A model generated the notes under the pieces. That model saw nothing but the letters and a program-made list of their open reading frames with translations. It was not told the origin of the DNA and did no database searches. A DNA stretch of 54,912 bases from an uncultured Verrucomicrobiota bacterium. Lineage in GTDB: Bacteria; Verrucomicrobiota; Verrucomicrobiia; Opitutales; Opitutaceae. The position numbers and the translations under genes are program-made. The stretch is taken from the NCBI GenBank assembly GCA_903856725.1, contig CAIOCT010000019.1, positions 1 through 54,912 of the forward strand. The letters run 5' to 3'. Shown here piece by piece: positions 37,034 to 47,500 of the stretch. How positions within the stretch are numbered: position 1 is the stretch's first letter; each line of letters begins with the position of its first letter.

Positions 37034-38209
37034 CTAGATTTTAACCGGATGGACTCGCTGATTGTCTGTGATGCGATCACCTGGGTAGAGAATGACTTCG
37101 TCGTCCGCGTTTAATCCCGTGAGCACTTGGGTCTCAATCCCACTTGAGCGCCCAATTTGCACGGGAATCAGTACGGCGCGGCCGTGGCGAAGGGCATACA
37201 CGGCCCAATTATTATTCTGACGAAACAGCGCTGACACCGGTACTTTGAGCACCTGAGGCTCTTCCCAAATCACAACGCGGGCTTCGACGCGGAAATTATC
37301 GCCAAGCGTTGGTCGAGCGGTGAGAGGGGTAATAATATCCGCGACCACGTTGACGCGTTGTTCTTCCACCCCAAGTGCAGAAATTTTTGTAAAGGCGGCG
37401 GGCTCGACGAGTCGTACCCGCGCTTCCAGTGGTTGGGGGCCGCCCCATTGCTCAAGCTCAACCCGAGTGCCTGGAGTAAGCGCCGCGCCGTCGCGAGAGA
37501 GTAGTTCAATGACCACTTCCAGATCGCGCGGATCACCCACGTCTAGAATCGGGGTGCCGGCGGTGATCGGACGTTGGCTTTCCTCGAATACGTGCAGGAC
37601 CCGACCGGTGTTTGGCGCATGCACTTCAACGAGGGACGTGCCACTGCCGAGAGCGGTCTCCGCTAATTCGGTCTCAATAGACCGTAACGCACCCTCAGTG
37701 GTGATGAGATCACGAGCTGCGGCTGTTTCACGTAATTGAATCGTTTCGAGGTCCTGCGGCGAAACTGTTTTATCGGCAAACATCTGCGTCATGCGGCGAA
37801 GTTCGTTGGTAGCAAGAGCGTGCGCGGTGCGACTTTTTTCGAGGGCCGCGGTGGCGGCGGTGCGGCGCGTTTCCGCTAAGGCACGACTGCGCGGATCGAG
37901 GGGCGAAGCGGCGAGTGGTTCGATAACAGCGACAATGGAGGCTGCCGTAATTTCTGCGCCGGGCTTAAAGGGTACGCGCCGCAATTGTCCGGTGACTGGA
38001 GAAGAGACCACGTAGCGTTGGCGAATGCGCGTCTTGCCCTCTTCACTCACCGTGGCGCGGAGGGGACCGTTGATGGCGCGGGCTGTTTCCACCGTGACCG
38101 GTTGGGGGCGCAGCCCTAAGGCGAGTAAAGCCACAAGCGCGCCGACACCGACGTAAGGTAGCCAGCGAAATACCGGCGCTTTTTTAGCGATAGAAGTGGG
38201 GGAATTCAT
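37034..38209 (-). CDS. HlyD/MacA-like periplasmic adaptor of an ABC efflux system
   Basis: 391 residues from the ATG at 38209; an earlier ATG at 38257 adds 16 residues. One N-terminal membrane anchor (WLPYVGVGALVALLALGL) is followed by a barrel/lipoyl segment (RYVVSSPVTGQLRRVPFKPGAEITA) and a coiled-coil hairpin of about 80 residues (Ala/Arg/Glu-rich). The returning lipoyl half is LVEVHAPNTGRVLHVFEESQRPITAG, and a beta-barrel and a membrane-proximal domain follow. It is the third gene of an ATPase-permease-adaptor set on the minus strand. Confidence 0.9.
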   Translation of the reverse strand: MNSPTSIAKKAPVFRWLPYVGVGALVALLALGLRPQPVTVETARAINGPLRATVSEEGKTRIRQRYVVSSPVTGQLRRVPFKPGAEITAASIVAVIEPLAASPLDPRSRALAETRRTAATAALEKSRTAHALATNELRRMTQMFADKTVSPQDLETIQLRETAAARDLITTEGALRSIETELAETALGSGTSLVEVHAPNTGRVLHVFEESQRPITAGTPILDVGDPRDLEVVIELLSRDGAALTPGTRVELEQWGGPQPLEARVRLVEPAAFTKISALGVEEQRVNVVADIITPLTARPTLGDNFRVEARVVIWEEPQVLKVPVSALFRQNNNWAVYALRHGRAVLIPVQIGRSSGIETQVLTGLNADDEVILYPGDRITDNQRVHPVKI

Positions 38210-38346
38210 GAACAAATGAGAAAGGCTTGAGGAAAATAAGTTGGGCTGAAAATGCAATCGGTCTCAGGTTGTAGTCTGCACGTAGCACTGAAAAATCGCA
38301 AATGTGAGCGAGTGATTGGTTCGCGAAATTGGGCGGGTGCCGGATA

Positions 38347-40719
38347 TCATTCGGGTGCTTTGAGGGTGGCGATGAGATCGAGTTGTTTGAGTTTACGCAA
38401 AACGAAGAGGGCCGAAAGCGTGGAGGCGATCAGCACGACAACGATGGCGTAAGTGTAAGTGTAGAGCGTGAAAACGAGCGGCAAGCGGATGGTCTCGGTG
38501 TTGACGGAGCCGACAATTAAGGTGGTCAGACTCGTGCCGAGAATAAGACCGAGGGGGACAGCGAGCACTGAAAGAATCGCTAATTCTACGACCAGAATAG
38601 CGCCCACTTCACGCTGGGTCATGCCGATGACCCGTAGAGTGGCAAGTTCACGGGCCCGTTCGGCGAGAGAGATCCGAGCGTTGTTGTAGATGACGCCAAA
38701 CGCCACGATGACGGCGAAGGTTAAATAAATACTCTGCAGTAGCCCCATGCTGGTGGCGGTGGTCTCGCGGAAACTTTGCCGCATCGTTTCTTTGATGGCG
38801 ACGGAGCTGACTCGCGGAATTTCTTTGAGCGCGGCAAGGAAGTTGGCGCGTTGGGCTGAATCGAGGCCGATGCTAGCGCCGGTGATGACATCACCTTCCC
38901 CGAGAAAACGATTAATAGCCTGGAGATCCATATAAGCCGCAATACCGGTAAAATCTTCAGCTAGAGCCACGATCGGCATAGGGCTAATGGGCTGACGGCC
39001 CTCGAGGGCCTCGAGCATAATGGTGTCGCCAATTTTCGCGCCCAGCACATCGGCTAATTTGGCCGATAGGATTACGCCGTGCGGCGGTGCGTAGATTTCG
39101 TGCCCAGCGCTATCGATGGCGCGGCTGTGACGCCCACCGGGCAGGAGACTGCGCAGTCCAATTTGGCGACTGCGTCCCTGGAAATGTACCCGCACGGCAG
39201 AATTGCGGGCGGGTTCCAAGCTCATGACGCCCGGCAATTGAGCTAATTCATGAGCGAGTCGAGCGGAAGAAGGCTCAACCAATACAAGATTGAGATCCTG
39301 ACGTTGCACGACATCCCACTGGAAATCGAGTACCTCGCTGATCCCCGCCTTGAAGGTGTTCGGCATAATCATCAACGCGGTGGCGAGGGCGAGGCCCGTG
39401 ATGGTGAAGAGGGCTTGGGTGGGACGTCGCTCAAGATTGCGCAGCGCGATGCGGAAAGAATGGGAGAGAAATGTGGCTAGGCCGATTCGCTCAATGAAGG
39501 CCGGACGAAAATGAGCGGGTGGTTCGGGGCGCATCGCCTCAGCAGGGGGGAGCTGCACCGCTTTGCGGACGGCGCCTAATACGCCAAGTGTGACTGCGCT
39601 GAGTCCAACGGTGAGGGCAATCCCGACGGCAATGGGATCGAGTCGGAAATGCAGATCGGGAAAGCGGTAGAAAAGTTGGTACATGTCCACGAGCTGGTGG
39701 CCGAGGCCAATGCCCCCGATGACCCCGCCTAGTACGCCTGTGGCCACCATGACAAAAGCGAATTTTAAATAATGGATGACGATTTGATAATTCGTGAAGC
39801 CGAAGGCTTTGAGGATCGCGATCTGCTCGCGTTGGAGCGACAGCAGGCGGCTGAGCACCGCATTAGTCATAAAGGCCGCTACGCCTAAAAAGATCACGGG
39901 AAAGCCAATGGAAAGAATAGTGAGTACCCGAATTTCATCAGTGATGCGGATATGGGAGGGATGATCTTCGCGACCCATGGCCCCGAGGCCGCCGTAAGGG
40001 CGCAGCAGGCGGTCGAGGTCGGCGATAACGGCTTGGGCGTGGGCGCCAGGTGCGAGCGTGAGAGCCACGCGGTTAAAAGCGCCGTAAAGGTCCCAGGCGG
40101 TGGCCACTTCCTTGTAGGGCATCCAGAAAATACCAAAGGTGCGGGCATCCGGCAGGGCGGCGCCAGGGCGTGACTCAAAAATATATTCCGGTGAGAGTAC
40201 AATCCCGGCGATGCGGAAAGCTTGGCGCCGGCCGTTGAGCAATGCGGTTAGGGTGTCGCCGGGATTGAGGTTGTTAGCTTGCGCAAAAGCTTCACTGACC
40301 AAAATCTCGCCACGAGAGTTCGGGGATAGCCAGCGACCCCGGCGGAGGAAAAGGCGATTTAGCTCAGGGGCGCCGACATCTGGCAGAGAGCGCACGAGGC
40401 CACTCGCTGGTTCTGTTCGTCCGAGAAGATCGAGAGTAATCGGTACCGCGAGATTTGTCTGAACCGTCGCAACGCCGGGTAAGCTGCGGATGCGTTCGCT
40501 GACATAATTAGGAGCGCGTTTGAGGCTAGCGCCGATATCCGCAAAATGATTGGTCTGATAGTATTCAGCACGAGTCGATTCGAGCGAATAGATCAGGCTT
40601 CGCGCCATGATGAGCATCGCAAGGCCGCAGGCCATAACGAGTGACACCGCGGCGGCTTGGCCTTTGAGGCGCCGTAGGTCGCGGAGAAGCTTTCGATCGA
40701 GATGCGCGAGCATAGCCAA
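38347..40719 (-). CDS. ABC transporter permease, double FtsX/MacB-type
   Basis: 790 residues. The layout is a first membrane segment (AAAVSLVMACGLAMLIMARSLIY), a large periplasmic domain, three membrane segments forming an FtsX domain (about 265-385), then a second copy: segment, periplasmic domain and a C-terminal FtsX domain (about 660-785; TFAVIVAFGVIYNNARISLAERARELATLRVIGMTQREV). This duplicated form is typical for MacB-like/LolCE-related permeases that work with a separate ATPase and an HlyD adaptor. It starts 14 bases after the ATPase gene. Substrate unknown; drug, lipid or peptide efflux are possible. Confidence 0.92.
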   Translation of the reverse strand: MAMLAHLDRKLLRDLRRLKGQAAAVSLVMACGLAMLIMARSLIYSLESTRAEYYQTNHFADIGASLKRAPNYVSERIRSLPGVATVQTNLAVPITLDLLGRTEPASGLVRSLPDVGAPELNRLFLRRGRWLSPNSRGEILVSEAFAQANNLNPGDTLTALLNGRRQAFRIAGIVLSPEYIFESRPGAALPDARTFGIFWMPYKEVATAWDLYGAFNRVALTLAPGAHAQAVIADLDRLLRPYGGLGAMGREDHPSHIRITDEIRVLTILSIGFPVIFLGVAAFMTNAVLSRLLSLQREQIAILKAFGFTNYQIVIHYLKFAFVMVATGVLGGVIGGIGLGHQLVDMYQLFYRFPDLHFRLDPIAVGIALTVGLSAVTLGVLGAVRKAVQLPPAEAMRPEPPAHFRPAFIERIGLATFLSHSFRIALRNLERRPTQALFTITGLALATALMIMPNTFKAGISEVLDFQWDVVQRQDLNLVLVEPSSARLAHELAQLPGVMSLEPARNSAVRVHFQGRSRQIGLRSLLPGGRHSRAIDSAGHEIYAPPHGVILSAKLADVLGAKIGDTIMLEALEGRQPISPMPIVALAEDFTGIAAYMDLQAINRFLGEGDVITGASIGLDSAQRANFLAALKEIPRVSSVAIKETMRQSFRETTATSMGLLQSIYLTFAVIVAFGVIYNNARISLAERARELATLRVIGMTQREVGAILVVELAILSVLAVPLGLILGTSLTTLIVGSVNTETIRLPLVFTLYTYTYAIVVVLIASTLSALFVLRKLKQLDLIATLKAPE

Positions 40720-40733
40720 CAGCGGGTGCGAAT

Positions 40734-41483
40734 TTACCAGCGCAACGTAGAGGGAGCGACGCGGGTGGCGTTCCGATGTTCGCTCAGGACGCGCCCGTCA
40801 GAAAAATGAATGACGCGGTCGGCCATGTCAGCCATGACGGCGTTGTGGGTGATAACAATCGTGAGTGTGCCGAGCTCACGATTAACGCGTTCGAGGGCTT
40901 CCAGCACGACGATGCCGGTGCGAACATCTAGGGCGCCGGTGGGTTCGTCACAGAGCAACACCTCGGGGCGTTTGGCGATAGCGCGAGCGATCGCGACCCG
41001 TTGTTGTTCGCCGCCGGATAATTGGGCTGGGAAATGATCGAGTCGGGCGCTGAGTCCGACCATAGCTAGGGCTTGCTCCGGCGGCAAAGGATCGCGCGCA
41101 ATCTCCGTGATGAGGCCGACATTTTCGCGGGCGGTTAAACTTGGAATCAGATTATAGAATTGAAAAATAAATCCGACCGAGTTGCGCCGGTAGCGAGTGA
41201 GTGCCGATTCATCGGCGTGGGTGAGGTCGGTATCGCGGTAACTGATTTCTCCGGTGGTGGGAATATCGAGTCCACCGAGTTGATTGAGAAGGGTCGTTTT
41301 TCCGCTGCCGGAAGGACCGAGGAGGACGACAAATTCGCCCGCATAAAGATCGAGATCAACGCCCGCTAAGGCGCGGACTTGAGTCGGGCCTTCGCCGTAA
41401 AGTTTCGTGAGGCTGCGCACGCGAAACATCGGCGGGGAAGGCGCTGGGGAAGCGTGGGCGGTTGGCGAGAGGAGAGGAGACAA
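40734..41483 (-). CDS. ABC transporter ATP-binding protein (MacB/LolD type)
   Basis: 249 residues. Walker A is GPSGSGKTT, the Q-loop lies in [18 protein letters not shown], the signature is [14 protein letters not shown], Walker B is [12 protein letters not shown] and the H-loop is VITHN. These are LolD/MacB-subfamily patterns. An alternative ATG at 41429 would remove a Pro-rich N-terminal stretch of 18 residues and is equally plausible. It heads the ATPase-permease-adaptor set. Confidence 0.95.
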   Translation of the reverse strand: MSPLLSPTAHASPAPSPPMFRVRSLTKLYGEGPTQVRALAGVDLDLYAGEFVVLLGPSGSGKTTLLNQLGGLDIPTTGEISYRDTDLTHADESALTRYRRNSVGFIFQFYNLIPSLTARENVGLITEIARDPLPPEQALAMVGLSARLDHFPAQLSGGEQQRVAIARAIAKRPEVLLCDEPTGALDVRTGIVVLEALERVNRELGTLTIVITHNAVMADMADRVIHFSDGRVLSEHRNATRVAPSTLRW

Positions 41484-41553
41484 GTGGATGCGGAGTTAAT
41501 AATGCAGGGTGAATAACCTGCCTCATTTCATCACGAGGGCAACTGCAAGCGCG

Positions 41554-42045
41554 TCAGACGGCAGACAGTAAGGAGCTGAGGTCGAGCGGTTCGGTCACCA
41601 TCGCTAGTTCTCCTTGGGGGGTGCGGGGCCATAAGGCAGCGGGGCGATCCCAGTAAAGTTCGACGCCATTCTGATCAGGATCACTTAAGTAAAGTGCTTC
41701 ACTCACGCCGTGATCAGCCGCGCCCTCGAGTGGAATCTTGGCGTTTTGGAGTCGGCGCAGGGCGTCGGCGAGGGCGGCCCGGTTCGGGTAGAGGATGGCG
41801 GTATGATAAAGCCCCGTACTGCCAGTCGGTGGTGGTAGTCCGCCCTGACTCGTCCAAGTATTAAGACCAATGTGATGGTGATAGCCACCAGCTGAAATAA
41901 AGGCCGCCTGGGTCCCGAAGCGCTGCATCAAGGTGAACCCGAGTACCCCCACATAAAAATCAAGCGCGCGTGGTAGGTCAGCGACTTTGAGGTGAACGTG
42001 GCCAATGCGCACCGCGGGATCCATGGTAGAAACTTGTTTACTCAT
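41554..42045 (-). CDS. VOC family protein (glyoxalase / catechol-2,3-dioxygenase-like)
   Basis: 163 residues covering two beta-alpha-beta-beta-beta modules: VRIGHVHLKVADLPRALDFYVGVLGFTLM and TGLYHTAILYPNRAALADALRRL. HHHIGLNTW and YLSDPDQNGVELYWDRP resemble the CatE branch. Histidines in the first strand and Glu in GVELYWD fit the metal-binding set. The substrate is unknown; ring-cleaving dioxygenase is only one option in this superfamily. Another ATG lies at 42024. Confidence 0.88.
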   Translation of the reverse strand: MSKQVSTMDPAVRIGHVHLKVADLPRALDFYVGVLGFTLMQRFGTQAAFISAGGYHHHIGLNTWTSQGGLPPPTGSTGLYHTAILYPNRAALADALRRLQNAKIPLEGAADHGVSEALYLSDPDQNGVELYWDRPAALWPRTPQGELAMVTEPLDLSSLLSAV

Positions 42046-42119
42046 GCAGATTGGTTTTTGGGGCCGACTAAAAACGTCAAATCACTCTTCCCTACCTCGG
42101 CCCTAGAGGCAGCGGTGGC

Positions 42120-42380
42120 CTAAGTCTTCGCACTGTTGTCGCACTTGATGTGTGCGCGACGGCGTTGGGCGGTGTAATTGCGAATCTGTGCGTTATAATT
42201 GGCATTAAACGGAATTTTTCCGTTCTGCGGGTTTTTGACGGCTAAGTCTTCATCCGCCGCTGCGGTGGCGATCAACAGCAGGAGCTCGGCCTTGGGCGGG
42301 AGTCGACGCGCCGGAAAGCCCGCATAGGCGGTCAGCCAGTGAAGAGTTTTTTGCCAGGGAGTCTGAATGGAGTCACTCAC
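42120..42380 (-). CDS. Small hypothetical protein
   Basis: 86 residues from a GTG at 42380 (a TTG at 42416 would add 12). It has a hydrophilic start (SDSIQTPWQKTLHWLTAYAGF), an Ala/Leu-rich helix (KAELLLLIATAAADEDLAV) and a basic C-terminal half ending RRRAHIKCDNSAKT. I do not recognise a family. Codon use looks ordinary for the window and the frame is not a shadow of another gene, but with only a non-ATG start it could be spurious. Confidence 0.5.
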   Translation of the reverse strand: MSDSIQTPWQKTLHWLTAYAGFPARRLPPKAELLLLIATAAADEDLAVKNPQNGKIPFNANYNAQIRNYTAQRRRAHIKCDNSAKT

Positions 42381-42592
42381 GGCGGCAGGATGCGCGGACT
42401 CCGGCGATAGAGTCAACGGGAGTTCTGGCTTTTGATTGTTAAATGAAGAGAAGGTCCTGAAAGCCGTAAAAATGTTTTATGCTGATCCAGAAAGTGTTGC
42501 GCAGCAGAATCAGTAATATTTTTAGGGTAAGTTAAAATCCCCCGAGCTTTGGGTTGCACCCCGAGGGCTGGTTCCTACGTTCTTCCGTTCTC

Positions 42593-44425
42593 ATGGCGCT
42601 TTTAAGTCTTTTGGATGTCTCGCATGCCTTCGGCGGTCCGCCGGTGCTCGATCACGTTAATTTCCAAGTTAACAGTGGCGAACGCGTCTGTCTGCTCGGG
42701 CGTAACGGCGCGGGTAAGTCCACGCTGATGAAATTAATTGTGGGCGAAATTAAATCCGACACCGGCCAAGTATTTCGTCAGCCTGGGGCTCATTTCGCCC
42801 GGCTCGTCCAAGAGGTTCCGGCTAATCTGACGGGGAGTGTTCATGATATCGTCTCAGCCGGCCTGCGTTCGGCGAGTGCGCACGAAGAAGATTGGGAGCG
42901 GGAAGTGCGCTTGGAGGATTTGATCAATCATGTCGGACTCGATTCTCAGGCGGAGTTTTCGGCTTTGTCAGGCGGTTTGAAGCGTCGGGTATTGTTGGCG
43001 CAGGCGCTGGCGAGTCAGCCGGATTTGCTGTTGTTGGATGAGCCCACCAATCACCTTGATCTCGCCTCCATCCTGTGGCTTGAAGAATTTTTATTGCAGG
43101 AGAAAATTGGCTTATTTTTTGTCACGCACGATCGCGCTTTTTTGAAAAAACTAGCAACCCGTATCGTGGAGCTCGATCGCGGTATTATCACCAATTGGGA
43201 TTGTGACTATGATACCTTCCTGGTGCGGCGGCAGGATCGCCTTGAGGCAGAGGAGCGGACGCAGGCGCTCGCCGATAAAAAGCTCGCCCAAGAAGAGGAG
43301 TGGATTCGCCGCGGAGTAAAAGCGCAGCGTTCGCGCGCGACGGCGCGCATTAATCAATTGCATGTCTTACGCGCGGATCGCCGAGCCCGGCGGGCGACGA
43401 TCGGCAATGTCAACATGCGGGTTAATGAAGCGATCCCGAGCGGCATGAAGGTCGTCGACGTGGAGAAAATGACTTTTGCTTACCCGAATGGTAAGCTGCT
43501 AGTGAAGGATTTCACTACGACGATTATTCGCGGAGATAAAATCGGTCTCATTGGGCCCAACGGCGCGGGCAAGACGACGTTGATCAAGTTGCTCCTTGGT
43601 CAGCTCGCGCCCACCAGCGGAAATATCAAGCACGGTACTAATCTTGAAGTGGTCTATTACGATCAGCTGCGGGCGCAAATTGAGGATGACAAAACCGTGG
43701 CCGATAACATCGCGAATGGTAACACGCACGTCACGATTGAGGGGCGTACTCGTCACGTGATTAGTTATCTGCAAGATTTTCTGTTCACCGCTGATCGCGC
43801 CCGCACACCGGCGCGCGTGCTCTCGGGCGGTGAACGCAATCGGCTGCTCTTGGCGCGATTGTTTACCAAGCCAGCGAACGTCCTCGTGCTCGATGAGCCG
43901 ACGAATGATTTGGATGTCGAAACGCTTGATTTGCTTGAAGATCTTCTCGTGGAATTTCCGGGTACGGTGTTAATTGTTAGCCACGATCGGGAATTTTTGG
44001 ATGAGGTTGTAACTAGTTCGTTCGTATTTGAAGGCGATGGGGTTATTGGCGATTACGTCGGTGGCTATACCGATTGGCAGCACGATAAGCAGAAGCAGGC
44101 GTTGGCTGCCGCCAAAGGAAGCGCTCGCCTGGTCGAGGGCGCTGGCGCAAAGGTAAAGAATTCCGCCAATAGCGCTGGTGCCGCACCCAAGGCTAAAAAA
44201 CTTTCTGGTAAGGAGCAAAAGGAGCTAGAGACGCTTCCGGCCAAGATCGAAGCACTGGAGCAAGAGCAGGCGCAATTGACCGCGCGGCTGGCTGATCCGG
44301 CTTTCTATAAAAAAGAACCGCAGAAATTTGCGGAAGTGAAAGGTCGGCTTGATGTGCTCGAACGCGAACATGCCGTCGCCTTTTCGCGATGGGAAGAGTT
44401 AGAGGCGCTGCGGGGTAGGGAGTAA
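42593..44425 (+). CDS. ABC-F family ATPase (Uup-like)
   Basis: 610 residues from the ATG at 42593; an upstream start adds 13 residues without homology. It has two ABC domains in one chain without membrane segments: Walker A GRNGAGKST and GPNGAGKTT, signatures SGGLKRRVLLAQ and SGGERNRLLLAR, Walker B LLLDEPTNHLDL and LVLDEPTNDLDV. Between them lies a charged helical linker (about 215-280), and a coiled-coil tail of about 75 residues follows an Ala/Lys-rich hinge. This C-terminal coiled coil fits Uup, a ribosome- and branched-DNA-associated factor. The substrate is the ribosome rather than a transported solute. Confidence 0.93.
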   Translation: MALLSLLDVSHAFGGPPVLDHVNFQVNSGERVCLLGRNGAGKSTLMKLIVGEIKSDTGQVFRQPGAHFARLVQEVPANLTGSVHDIVSAGLRSASAHEEDWEREVRLEDLINHVGLDSQAEFSALSGGLKRRVLLAQALASQPDLLLLDEPTNHLDLASILWLEEFLLQEKIGLFFVTHDRAFLKKLATRIVELDRGIITNWDCDYDTFLVRRQDRLEAEERTQALADKKLAQEEEWIRRGVKAQRSRATARINQLHVLRADRRARRATIGNVNMRVNEAIPSGMKVVDVEKMTFAYPNGKLLVKDFTTTIIRGDKIGLIGPNGAGKTTLIKLLLGQLAPTSGNIKHGTNLEVVYYDQLRAQIEDDKTVADNIANGNTHVTIEGRTRHVISYLQDFLFTADRARTPARVLSGGERNRLLLARLFTKPANVLVLDEPTNDLDVETLDLLEDLLVEFPGTVLIVSHDREFLDEVVTSSFVFEGDGVIGDYVGGYTDWQHDKQKQALAAAKGSARLVEGAGAKVKNSANSAGAAPKAKKLSGKEQKELETLPAKIEALEQEQAQLTARLADPAFYKKEPQKFAEVKGRLDVLEREHAVAFSRWEELEALRGRE

Positions 44426-44516
44426 TTTTACTCCGCCTTTTTTGCTCTTACCTGGAGCAATTAAGTTTTCAATTCAGGCAACGCTTACAAAAGCGTCAGC
44501 ACCCGATCAGCTCAAC

Positions 44517-47500
44517 TTACGGGAGCATCGCCGCCGCGATCGCGGGTTCGGCGCCGATGGTGCCACTGAGTTTTTTGAGATAGGCGGGCTCGCGCGTTGC
44601 GCGGATTCCCGCGTTAATTTGGGCGAGGCGTTGCTTAATCTCTAGACGCGTTGCGACATCGGCATAATTGGTCCGAGTGAGGAATTTCTTGAGATACTTG
44701 GCGTGACGTTCGCCGAGTTGGGCATCGATCGTGCGCTGCGCTTCAAGACGATCGCGGTACCAGTCGCTAGCGAGCAGTGATTCGCGCGTGAAGAGTTCTC
44801 TGAATAGTGGGTCGGAGGCTGGCCGACCTTCCCAGGTGCCGTCGCGCATCAAATGCAGAAGGGCGCGCAAGGGCGGGCACGCCGTCTCAATGGAGCCATC
44901 AGAGAAATAATGTAGGGCAGCATGACGCATGGCGGCGACAATGTTGCTTACGCCGTCGGCAAACACCGCGAGATCTTGTTTTTCTGGCTGCAAAAATTCT
45001 TCGTCAAAGACGCTGCTGGGATTGCCGAGCACGCGACCGCAGTAGGTGGTCACAAAGCGTGGGGTGATGCGCCAGCCGAGTCGGCTGGCGAGCACGCGTT
45101 GGCCGTCATGATCAAAATCCTCGCAGCGTTCAAGATGGCCGCCGGCAATCAAAGCAGCGGGTTCGCGTTCGGCGGGGGTCATCCGGCACCAGATTTCGGG
45201 AACGAGAAGACTGATATCGTGATCAACTCGGTGATGCGGGCCCACCCAACCGGCGGCGGTTGAAAATACGGGTAGTCCCGTGAGAATGTAAGAAGTGAGG
45301 GCGGCGTTGAGATCGTAAATCGGCGGAAGGGCATTGAAAGGGCCCTTGGTGAGCGCTCCCTCGGAGCCTACGCCAGTGGTCGATGGTGATTTACCAGTGA
45401 GACTGGCAATAAAATCCATGAAGGCCTCGGGGACTTCTTGATAATGGATAGGGCCAAAAACACAGAGTGGACGAATACCCGACTCCGGCGGGTTGAGTCG
45501 GCGGCCTACGAGCACGGAGCCAACCGGGAAGGGGGCCGCGGCATCCGCGGTGAGTCGGCGGTAGAGGCGAGCACCGGTTTGCGCGAGGTAGGTGGCGCGA
45601 GGGTCTTCGAGGTCAGGCCTGTCTTGAAGGTAGCGCGGATTTTTTGAAGGCTTGCCTTCGACTAAGCGAGGGAACGCCGGCGAGACCATGAAGTCGGGGC
45701 TGCGCGCAGCGGTAAAGGCGCGGAAGGTAGCCTGCATCACATCCGTGAAGGCCTCGAAGCCCAGGGCGTCTTCAATGACGGTATTCGCGGCGGTGCGAGT
45801 CAGTGGCTCGTAGTTGGAGAAAAAATGACCGCCTCGGCTGAAGTCTCGCTCAGTGCGTTTATCGTAGCCGCGCACAATCGCATCATCAGGTCGCTGAAAA
45901 AGGCGGAGCTCACAGTTGTGAACAAATTTAAGCGAAGGCTGGGTCACCCAGGCGGGTAGGCTGGGTACTTGGTCGCGTGGGGCGACCGTCGAAGCGGTGA
46001 TATCATCTTCCACCTGAATTTTTTCAGCAGGGAAAAAATCCGAACGAAGAGTGAAAGTGCGCCAGCCGCCTTCGCGGGTATAACCGACTCGCAGGTAGTG
46101 CGTCAGTAATTTGCCGGCGCTGTACTTGAGCTCATTGCCAGGGCGGGCATTGATGGTATCGACGCTAAAATGCTGGCGCCAGTCCTCTCCCCACTCTGGT
46201 TTGTAGAGTCGCTTGAGGTGCAGCACGAGGTCGCGGATCGAGCGTGGAATCGAGGCCAGCCAAGTGTTGAATTCGTCGGTATAGTCGGGGCTCCGGCTGA
46301 GCAATTTGATGACGGAGCCGAGCGAGCGCTCGGGGCTTAATATGCCGCGAGCACGCACCACGTTGTGGAGGGGATTGCGGAAGCGTTTAGTATAGTCCCG
46401 TTGTAGAATCGTTTCGACGACATCGAGATCGTGAGCAAGGTCGCTGACGAATACGGGGCCGGTGAACATGGCATCCGCGATGGGTTTAGAAATTTCTGAT
46501 TTGCCGCCGCCCGAGACGGTGCACGGTTTGTGACAGAGGAGGCCTTCCGCGGCCGTACCACGCAACAGCCAGCGTCGGCTGGCTTCGGGTTTAAACATTT
46601 CGACCTTATAGCCCGAGGGGAGCACGTAGGTGAAGCCGGGCAAAAGTTTGATGCTCTGAGCGATATCAGCGGCGTCATGCCAGCTGATTATTTGAGTGCG
46701 CAAATCGAAGCGGGCGTCAGCGGGGACGTAACAAATATTAGAGAAAACTTGATCGCGGGCCCAGCCGCCTGGTTGCAGCTCTGCGCGGTCGCCGAGGAGA
46801 ACGAGCGCTTCAGCAAAGGTGTGGTTTACTTCGGGAAGGTTGGGGTTGAGCTGAAAGTTTTCTCCTTGATCGTAACTGGGGAAAACAATCGCGCCGCCAG
46901 CGTGTTCTTCTTCGGCGCCACCCAATAAGTTAGCCGCAAAGCTCAACTGGGTTTTTACCTCTTTCTTGCAGTAGCCGAAATAATTATCAGAGATGAAAGT
47001 AAGAATGACGCCCGCCGCGGTGCGCGCCGTAAGTTTGAAGGCGCCGCCATCATTATAGAGCTCATCAGGTTGGACCCAGCACATGCCATCGCGACGTTGC
47101 CGATCGGTAGCATCGGCGTGGGCGGGGAGGCCGAGCTCGCGCTTGGTCAGGTTATTCAGATGCGGGGCCAGAATAATACAGCCCGTGTGACCGGTCCAGT
47201 GAGTGGGATCGAGGCCGGCGTCATTTTCTGGTAGATGGGGATCCCCTGCATTGCCGAAAATGCTTTCAATGAAATCCAGATTAGCGACGAGGGCGCCTGG
47301 GACAAAGAAACGAGTTTCCATCGCCCGCACTGGGCTAAAACCGGGTACGGCTGGTACGACGACGGGGCGAAGGTGGAGCGAGACGAAGCACTCGGCTGGT
47401 TTGGGCGCGCCGGCGGTAAAAGGGAGGCGCAGCAATTCGGCCGGCGGGTTGAGGGCGTGAGCCAACAGCCGACCAAAAACAGCCGCGGGCACTGCCTTTT

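Noticed and set aside
44442-44460. Short inverted repeat TTGCTC/GAGCAA after the ABC-F gene
   Set aside because: Six base pairs without a following T-run on either strand; too weak for a terminator call.
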